Positions 63,501 through 64,000 of a stretch of 64,000 bases of DNA are shown here, piece after piece. The DNA comes from Holothuria scabra (Eukaryota; Echinodermata; Holothuroidea; Aspidochirotida; Holothuriidae): NCBI GenBank assembly GCA_037179385.1, contig CM074187.1, positions 43,620,879 to 43,684,878 on the forward strand, given 5' to 3'. The notes beneath the pieces were generated by a model. That model was given only the letters and a program-made list of their open reading frames with translations, ran no database searches and was not told the DNA's origin. Every line of letters begins with the position of its first letter. Within the stretch, counting starts at the first letter, position 1. The translations under genes were made by a program, and so were the position numbers.

Positions 63501-63764
63501 AGTAGTCTGGCTCCAAGAAAATTGAAAGATAAAACAAAGAACAAAATTAATTATAAAATATAAAAATAAAGGTTTAGCTATCTGTGTCACAGTATGTGAT
63601 TGCTACTTATGTTATTAAATTAACTATTCATTTTAATGCAGGGAAATTGACTTTTTATTTTAATGCAGGGAACATAAAAGCAAATGAGAAGATAGAAAAA
63701 TTAGAAGCAGTAAGAAACTTAGACTGGAGAAGTTACCAGACATTGCATGGATTCCATCTCAAAG
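24494..63764 (+). CDS. EML: EML-family microtubule-associated protein, 20 visible exons, 3' end outside window
   Basis: Joined exons: 24494-24595, 27632-27800, 28938-29243, 33185-33354, 35113-35210, 35751-35893, 39008-39814, 41352-41478, 43159-43308, 44267-44330, 45070-45174, 47041-47127, 47781-47924, 48793-48933, 52141-52257, 53373-53522, 55146-55357, 59594-59691, 62715-62900, 63669-63764. All phases agree, giving 3472 nt and about 1157 residues. Order: basic N terminus (1-34), Ser/Pro stretch (50-85), EF-hand-like modules (about 92-192 and 205-300), acidic/Lys-rich linker (about 300-598), HELP motif (about 600-690), then WD/TAPE propellers. EML proteins bind microtubules and tubulin through HELP and the double propeller. 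The EF-hand-like part replaces the usual N-terminal coiled coil of EML1-4. Which paralogue this is cannot be decided. Roughly the last 70-80 family residues lie beyond the window. Confidence 0.9.
25735..25987. mobile_element. TTAA-type MITE
   Basis: TTTAAAGGGCAAGAGCAGTC at the left and GGGGACTGCTCTTGACC then TTTAAA at the right. TTTAAA flanks both ends. Confidence 0.75.
26378..26595 (+). repeat. Dispersed repeat, copy 1 of 2
   Basis: Shares GGTCTGATTT.AGTCGGCC, ATGAGGGTTTGAAATT and GGACCCCACTAATGG with 46355-46570 in the same order and spacing. Confidence 0.7.
26617..27091. mobile_element. hAT-like MITE, 475 bp
   Basis: Left end CAGGGTTGTCCAACCTTTTG, right end …TAGGTTGGACAACCCTG, forming a 16-bp-plus terminal inverted repeat. 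Flanks GTCTTTAT (26609-26616) and GTCTATAT (27092-27099) are an 8-bp duplication with one change. CAGGG ends and an 8-bp duplication fit hAT. Confidence 0.88.
27632..27800 (+). CDS. EML: EML exon 2 (Ser/Pro-rich)
   Basis: Acceptor tttatag, donor TTAG|GTTTGT, phase 0 in and phase 1 out. It encodes about 56 residues with a run rich in Ser, Pro and Arg (SPSTSRPSSSRPGSSSSRY), likely disordered. An internal Met (MATSVG, codon at 27680) could serve as a start if upstream exons are skipped. Confidence 0.75.
27801..28937. other. EML intron 2
   Basis: Mostly a full SINE (27891-28150) plus a GTCATGGAAATTTTCACA-type repeat (about 28390-28490). Confidence 0.6.
27891..28150 (+). repeat. tRNA-derived-like SINE, best copy
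   Basis: Begins AACTGCATGGTCAAGTGGTT then AGAGC, an A-box-like promoter stretch, with a degenerate B-box-like GGGAGTTCATGTCC 30-odd bases on. The body has GGGTCATACCGAAGACTT, AGCAATGGAGTAGGG and CCACAACTGGAAAAAAGG, and the end is CCTAACCTTACCTAACCTT. Seven or more copies or fragments occur in the window. Confidence 0.7.
28938..29243 (+). CDS. EML: EML exon 3 (EF-hand-like module 1)
   Basis: Acceptor ttttataaag, donor TCAG|GTAAGC, phase 1 in and out, 306 nt. About 102 residues form amphipathic helices with the spacing of paired EF-hands (RLRAILYGFRRKGG, then ITVQHMNSVLLEHEV, then YGIDYESLWKLM). The canonical calcium-ligand Asp residues are absent, so it is probably a structural, non-calcium-binding EF-hand pair. 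The domain call rests on pattern only. Confidence 0.85.
29826..32779. mobile_element. 2.95-kb terminal-inverted-repeat element
   Basis: Left end AGGGTTTTCCCTGGG, then GAACGTCGCGG; right end is its complement (CGCGCCGTTC, CCCAGGGAAAACCCT). Flanking GGTCATC (29819-29825 and 32780-32786) is a 7-bp duplication. GAACRTCGCGG recurs at the right end as subterminal repeats. The inside is richer in GC than the host intron and contains another MITE (31191-31420). No transposase domain was recognised. The superfamily is unassigned. Confidence 0.82.
31191..31420. mobile_element. 230-bp MITE nested in the larger element
   Basis: Ends GGTGCGTTCGATTAAGCGGC and its near-complement GCCGCTAAATCGAACGCACC, with the inverted match reaching about 45 bp inward. 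TAACA flanks both sides (31186-31190, 31421-31425). Confidence 0.88.
32790..33055. mobile_element. Decayed TTAA-type MITE
   Basis: CACCAACTTGTATTAGTG, CATGTGACAATATTTTTCTT and GAATAAGTCTGGAGGGACC match the family. An 18-bp internal tandem duplication (GATGAATATGCAACATATCT) lies near 32930-32960. The left end has been lost, close to the big element's insertion point. Confidence 0.5.
33185..33354 (+). CDS. EML: EML exon 4
   Basis: Acceptor tttttccag, donor AGTG|GTGAGT, phase 1 in and phase 0 out. It encodes a short Ser/Gly link and then charged helices (DRELIDRLKRQLMSS, AEIRSICEARDIL) leading into the second EF-hand-like module, completed by exons 5 and 6. Confidence 0.85.
33355..35112. other. 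EML intron 4
   Basis: No element clearly recognised. A CTGT-rich run lies near 34597-34625. No further exon supported. Confidence 0.5.
35113..35210 (+). CDS. EML: EML exon 5 (EF-hand-like module 2)
   Basis: Acceptor tctcttcag, donor CCAG|GTATGT, phase 0 in and phase 2 out. It ends in LLARCDDEKNGQAS, an EF-hand-like loop with Asp at position 1, Glu at 3, Asn at 5 and Gly at 6. With WTDFLGLLE from exon 6 this is the best preserved loop, but position 12 is Asp rather than Glu, so calcium binding is uncertain. Confidence 0.87.
35751..35893 (+). CDS. EML: EML exon 6
   Basis: Acceptor ttttgaacag, donor ATAA|GTAAGT, phase 2 in and phase 1 out. It completes the EF-hand-like module (SWTDFLGLLEKA) and enters a linker of low complexity rich in Ser, Thr, Glu and Lys. 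Confidence 0.85.
36715..37200 (+). repeat. Dispersed repeat with a partner at 42600-42990
   Basis: Shares GAGATATAAAA.A.TGAA, AAAATGGTACAT, AATTTGTGATGT.ATTG and CAACATTTTAT.TCT in the same order with 42600-42990. Begins after CTTAAAGGGTACCTCAAGTG. Confidence 0.6.
38037..38180 (+). repeat. CTGTGTC(A/G)(C) minisatellite
   Basis: About 140 bp made of CTGTGTCAC, CTGTGTCGC and CTGTGTCATCTGTGTC units. It reads open in several frames by virtue of its repeat, so its open frames are artefacts. Confidence 0.85.
39008..39814 (+). CDS. EML: EML exon 7 (long disordered charged linker)
   Basis: Acceptor ttattttaag, donor AAAG|GTAAGA, phase 1 in and out, 807 nt, by far the largest exon. About 269 residues, very rich in Ser, Glu, Lys, Asp and Thr with almost no Cys or Trp. 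There are Lys clusters (GKKMIREKK, DKIKAKVNKKVKGKS) between acidic stretches. Basic patches in a disordered linker are typical of microtubule-binding projections, but a binding role here is inference. No folded domain is recognised. Confidence 0.88.
39815..41351. other. EML intron 7
   Basis: Filled mainly by the AGGTCA repeat array at 40190-41240. Confidence 0.6.
40190..41240 (+). repeat. Tandem ~150-bp repeat array with AGGTCA half-sites
   Basis: At least five units of the order: ATATCTCAAGATAGGAAACTTGG, AGATTTCATA, GGTATGTGGATGC, TTATGGTC, GTTTTTGGTGGAGGTCAAAG and GTCATCTGGGGTCACCAGGG. AGGTCAAAGGTCA is exact at 40354-40366, with one- or two-base variants near 40658, 40804, 40943 and 41100. 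Confidence 0.8.
41352..41478 (+). CDS. EML: EML exon 8 (HELP motif, first half)
   Basis: Acceptor ttattctttag, donor GGGT|GTAAGT, phase 1 in and phase 2 out. It contains the HELP-type strand VTFYIPDAYRR and ends at LKLDWV, the family position just before the conserved YGYxGxDCRxNLY segment of exon 9. Confidence 0.92.
42225..42475. mobile_element. TTAA-type MITE in intron 8
   Basis: TTTAAAGGGAGGAAGTAGTC at the left, GAATTGCCCATGTGACATTA inside, CAACTTTGGTGGTGACTG at the right. Confidence 0.55.
42600..42990 (+). repeat. Dispersed repeat, partner of 36715-37200
   Basis: Shared words and order as listed for 36715-37200. Confidence 0.6.
43159..43308 (+). CDS. EML: EML exon 9 (HELP motif core)
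   Basis: Acceptor tttcaatag, donor AAAG|GTGAGA, phase 2 in and out. It encodes YGYQGNDCRNNLYSLSTGE and then VVLYDPLEHKQRHYL, the diagnostic HELP core of EML proteins, which packs the two propellers together. This exon is the strongest single reason for the family call. Confidence 0.95.
43369..43600. repeat. Inverted-repeat rich stretch in intron 9
   Basis: CAAAGGGTTTCAAATGG (about 43390) faces CCATTTGAAACCCATTGAAA then CCCTTTG (about 43527-43553), and GGAAATTGGACAAAT occurs twice. Probably a fold-back repeat. Confidence 0.55.
43712..43977. mobile_element. Repeat with CAGGGTTTCC ends
   Basis: CAGGGTTTCC at the left and AGGAATCCTG at the right; inside are repeated AAGTCATGGAAA and CCTGGAAAAGTCA words. 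Similar material lies at 47982-48268, near 28390-28490 and near 59070-59140. Confidence 0.5.
44267..44330 (+). CDS. EML: EML exon 10 (WD/propeller blade)
   Basis: Acceptor ttatttacag, donor TCAG|GTAAGA, phase 2 in and phase 0 out. It encodes SLAVHFNGTSVASGQEGNG, matching the family strand pattern that follows the HELP motif (…AVHP…iATGQ). Confidence 0.9.
45070..45174 (+). CDS. EML: EML exon 11 (WD blade)
   Basis: Acceptor tcatttcag, donor TCAT|GTAAGT, phase 0 both sides, 35 codons. ACVHIWNSSSLQTLLVL is a WD blade strand, followed by VTCLDFASSH, the start of the next blade. Confidence 0.92.
45240..45505 (+). repeat. 122-bp tandem duplication
   Basis: GAGTTACAAGCAACCAAGG starts at 45247 and again at 45369, with near-identical sequence after each and a third partial start near 45480. 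Inside, GTTACTAGCAACCAAGGA-like words recur, so the unit itself grew from a shorter repeat. Lies in intron 11. Confidence 0.85.
45855..46115. mobile_element. TTAA-type MITE in intron 11
   Basis: CTTTAAAGGGAAAAAAGCAG at the left; GGGGTGACTGCATTTCCC at the right; body shared with 19935-20180. Confidence 0.65.
46355..46570 (+). repeat. Dispersed repeat, copy 2 of 2
   Basis: Partner of 26378-26595. Confidence 0.7.
47041..47127 (+). CDS. EML: EML exon 12 (WD blade)
   Basis: Acceptor ttgtttaaag, donor AACA|GTAAGT, phase 0 both sides, 29 codons. It encodes GYLLTVDGSSHPTMSVWDWK, with the SVWDW signature found in EML first propellers. Confidence 0.92.
47781..47924 (+). CDS. EML: EML exon 13 (WD blade)
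   Basis: Acceptor tttttgtcag, donor TGAG|GTTTGT, phase 0 both sides, 48 codons. VICQVRFQPKDPAVIVSVGK followed by HMAFWDFD is a classic EML blade (V…FhP.D…IVTvGk.H..FW). Confidence 0.95.
47982..48268. mobile_element. Repeat with CAGGGTTCAT ends in intron 13
   Basis: CAGGGTTCATGCAG at the left; TATGAAACCTG at the right. Contains GTCCTGAAAA, GGTCCTGGAAAAG and GTCATGGAATTTT words. Target duplication not clear. Confidence 0.5.
48793..48933 (+). CDS. EML: EML exon 14 (WD blade)
   Basis: Acceptor ttaatattgcag, donor TGAG|GTTAGT, phase 0 both sides, 47 codons. ICLTFRPNGDVVTGDSNGTV then YIWPRKGN fits the EML pattern (L.F..nGdv.TGDsnG.i.iW). Confidence 0.95.
49669..49886. mobile_element. Fold-back MITE, ~100-bp imperfect arms
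   Basis: The inner core is near perfect: CTTGCATATTCTATGGTTTT (49734 on) pairs with AAAACCACAGAATATGCAAG (to 49821), and AGCCAGTTGTG pairs with CACAACTGGCT. Outer pairs include CCATAAGCC/GGCTTATGG, CAGCTTGG/CCAAGCTT and AGTTGTCT/AGACAACT. Confidence 0.85.
50212..50432. mobile_element. MITE of the CTCTCACCCCAAAC family
   Basis: CTTTAAAGGAAATCATTTAT then CACCCCAAACTACAG at the left; GATGAAGAAGGATGAGTTCA inside. The right end is decayed. Confidence 0.55.
52141..52257 (+). CDS. EML: EML exon 15 (WD blade)
   Basis: Acceptor tactttttag, donor CAAG|GTATAG, phase 0 both sides, 39 codons. It encodes GPVFALHFLRGLLLTGGRDG, matching the family's G.IF.L…..LLtGG.D segment that closes the first propeller. 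Confidence 0.93.
52295..52815. mobile_element. Fold-back repeat, copy 2
   Basis: The left arm (about 52300-52445) inverted-matches the right arm (about 52665-52810): GAAGTTGACACATTTTGTAC against AGAAAATGTGTCAAGTGCAG, and TGGTTCTTGAGATATTAGCA against GCTAATATTTCAAGAACC. Lies in intron 15. Confidence 0.65.
53373..53522 (+). CDS. EML: EML exon 16 (start of second propeller)
   Basis: Acceptor tcattttcag, donor TGAG|GTCAGT, phase 0 both sides, 50 codons. GVRMLAIAGSRIFTGTTMNC corresponds to the family's …iRav….…lvGTtrN.il block. Confidence 0.92.
53847..54330 (+). repeat. 32-bp minisatellite, 15 units
   Basis: Unit starts CCCCAGTTGTTGCTGACTAA and ends ATGAGAATATCA. Fifteen units account for 480 of 484 bp; a 4-bp insertion (CTGA) near 54167 explains the rest. 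Variants: GAGAGTATC in units 1, 6, 9 and 15, and a few single changes. Lies in intron 16. Confidence 0.95.
55146..55357 (+). CDS. EML: EML exon 17 (WD blade)
   Basis: Acceptor ttgtttttacag, donor CCAG|GTAAAT, phase 0 in and phase 2 out, 212 nt. GHYDEVNGLSTFTKKSLIQN followed by VTVGYDGVIALVN matches the GH.DElwgla.hP blade of EMLs. The usual Trp of the D..v.lW strand is Leu here, a mild divergence. Confidence 0.93.
55429..55840. mobile_element. MITE of the CTCTCACCCCAAAC family, altered
   Basis: ATTAAAGGCAGTTATTCGTC at the left, then CTCCTAGCCTGCTTACTTGT and ATTGCTTCGGGTCATAACCT match 15371-15699 in order; the right half is diverged or expanded. Confidence 0.45.
56899..57160. mobile_element. 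TTAA-type MITE, clear target duplication
   Basis: TTAA at 56899-56902 and 57157-57160. Terminal repeats AAGGTAAAGAGCAGTCCCCC and GGATGACTGCTCCTGCCC face each other. The body matches 19935-20180. Confidence 0.75.
57376..57453 (+). repeat. SINE fragment
   Basis: GTGTGAGCCAACTGGAAAAA, then AAATTGGTTAGAAACCAGAG match the SINE 3' half. Confidence 0.5.
58368..58620. other. CpG-rich patch between GT runs
   Basis: Many CpG within about 250 bp of otherwise AT-rich intron, including GCTCACGCGGAGCTCG and two CACGTG E-boxes (TGTCACGTGATA, TTCACGTGCCG). Flanked by (GT)n at 58356-58370 and 58645-58675. Could be an inserted repeat or a regulatory element. Confidence 0.4.
59594..59691 (+). CDS. EML: EML exon 18 (WD blade)
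   Basis: Acceptor cttcttttccag, donor CCAG|GTACAG, phase 2 in and phase 1 out. It continues the blade from exon 17 (GTREARLIILSMNGAG) and ends GPIVCVKFSP, the next blade start. It is preceded by a 4.2-kb repeat-rich intron. Confidence 0.88.
60049..60238 (+). repeat. tRNA-derived-like SINE copy in intron 18
   Basis: ACTGCATGGTCAAGTGGTTA at the left; GAGCCACAACTCGAAAAAAA and AACTAACCTAG at the right. Confidence 0.65.
60360..60850 (+). repeat. AGGTCA-bearing repeat array in intron 18
   Basis: Starts with a GT run (60398-60433). AGGTCAAAGGTCA is exact at 60541-60553 and 60793-60805, with further AGGTCA at 60809 and 60819. Unit order as at 40190-41240. Confidence 0.75.
61786..62080. mobile_element. 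Decayed TTAA-type MITE in intron 18
   Basis: GAAGAGCATAAGCAGTTGAA, CTCATTTTCCTTCAAATATG and GTTGAGTGACTGCATTTACA match the family order. Confidence 0.5.
62715..62900 (+). CDS. EML: EML exon 19 (WD blade)
   Basis: Acceptor tttctttctcag, donor ATTT|GTAAGT, phase 1 in and out. DGKKLLSANEKGNIQIIQIS, then GHKGLVRSLDWSSDGAYVRS, the latter matching the GHss.I.hlDWS.D..yi.sns blade of EMLs. Confidence 0.95.
62901..63668. other. EML intron 19
   Basis: A GGTTCAAATCCTG B-box-like word near 63257 within TGTCAAGTGGCAGTGGCTGC...ACATTGG suggests a tRNA-like SINE relic (about 63195-63410). The right end holds the 27-bp duplicated acceptor. Confidence 0.4.
63615..63668 (+). repeat. 27-bp tandem duplication carrying a splice acceptor
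   Basis: AAATTAACTATTCATTTTAA then TGCAGGG is followed by AAATTGACTTTTTATTTTAA then TGCAGGG: 24 of 27 bases match. Each copy ends in a usable TGCAG|GG acceptor. Confidence 0.9.
63669..63764 (+). CDS. EML: EML exon 20, last exon in window, with alternative acceptor
   Basis: Acceptor taatgcag, donor AAAG|GTTTGT, phase 1 in and out. Exons 19 and 20 join to give FFIWNIKANEKIEKLEA, then VRNLDWRSYQTLHGFHLKG, the EML …yWd….….D..W.t…GF.v.G segment. A second, upstream acceptor at 63640-63641 is in frame and would add nine codons. The coding sequence continues beyond the window. Confidence 0.92.
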
Positions 63765-64000
63765 GTTTGTTTTATTACTTGTAATAGTGTTATCATACAT
63801 GACATGGATACAGACTAAGACAGGAATGCTGAGGGTAAGGGGAGGAATAGACCAAATATCTTTTTGGAGATAATTTTTGCATAATGCCCTATTTATGCCC
63901 AACTCCTCCATGCAGTTCTGTGCTACTGTATAGAGACATAGTTGTACATGTACAGGGCGGTCAACTCTCATGCAATCAGCATGAGACTCACATTTTGTTG

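Overview
The window is animal nuclear DNA, AT-rich and dominated by introns and transposable elements. The one clear protein-coding gene is an echinoderm microtubule-associated protein-like (EML/EMAP) gene on the + strand. It has at least 20 small coding exons with GT/AG borders whose phases all agree, and it runs off the right edge. Intron sizes, many short inverted-repeat elements, tRNA-like SINEs and several LINE remnants suggest an invertebrate, plausibly an invertebrate deuterostome such as an echinoderm. The species cannot be fixed from the sequence alone.

Left third (1-10,800). This part is a transposon graveyard. Degenerate ~184-bp tandem repeats (220-960) are followed by element ends and SINE pieces. 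Then comes a nested stack. A minus-strand LINE (start near 10,432, 3' end near 3,435) is split by three later insertions: a 5'-truncated plus-strand LINE (8,761-10,085), an hAT-like element with a perfect 8-bp target duplication (6,081-7,637), and a fold-back element with ~600-bp terminal inverted repeats (4,055-5,837).

Middle (10,800-24,500). No convincing gene is seen here. It holds possible 5' non-coding or alternative first exons of the EML gene (17,632-17,750; 20,729-20,785), dispersed MITE copies, a minisatellite, a perfect 53-bp palindrome and a fold-back repeat.

Right part (24,494-64,000). This is the EML gene. Exons 1-2 encode a basic, then Ser/Pro-rich, N terminus. Exons 3-6 encode two EF-hand-like helical modules. 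Exon 7 (807 nt) is a Ser/Glu/Lys-rich linker. Exons 8-9 encode the HELP motif, and exons 10-20 the tandem WD/beta-propeller (TAPE) region. About 1157 residues are encoded before the window ends; the last part of the propeller lies outside. Introns contain a 475-bp hAT-like MITE, a 2.95-kb TIR element with another MITE inside it, a 15-copy 32-bp minisatellite, repeats carrying AGGTCA half-sites, and a CpG-rich patch. The final exon visible has two in-frame acceptors created by a 27-bp tandem duplication.

All exon calls come from reading splice signals, phase and family resemblance by eye. No database search was possible.
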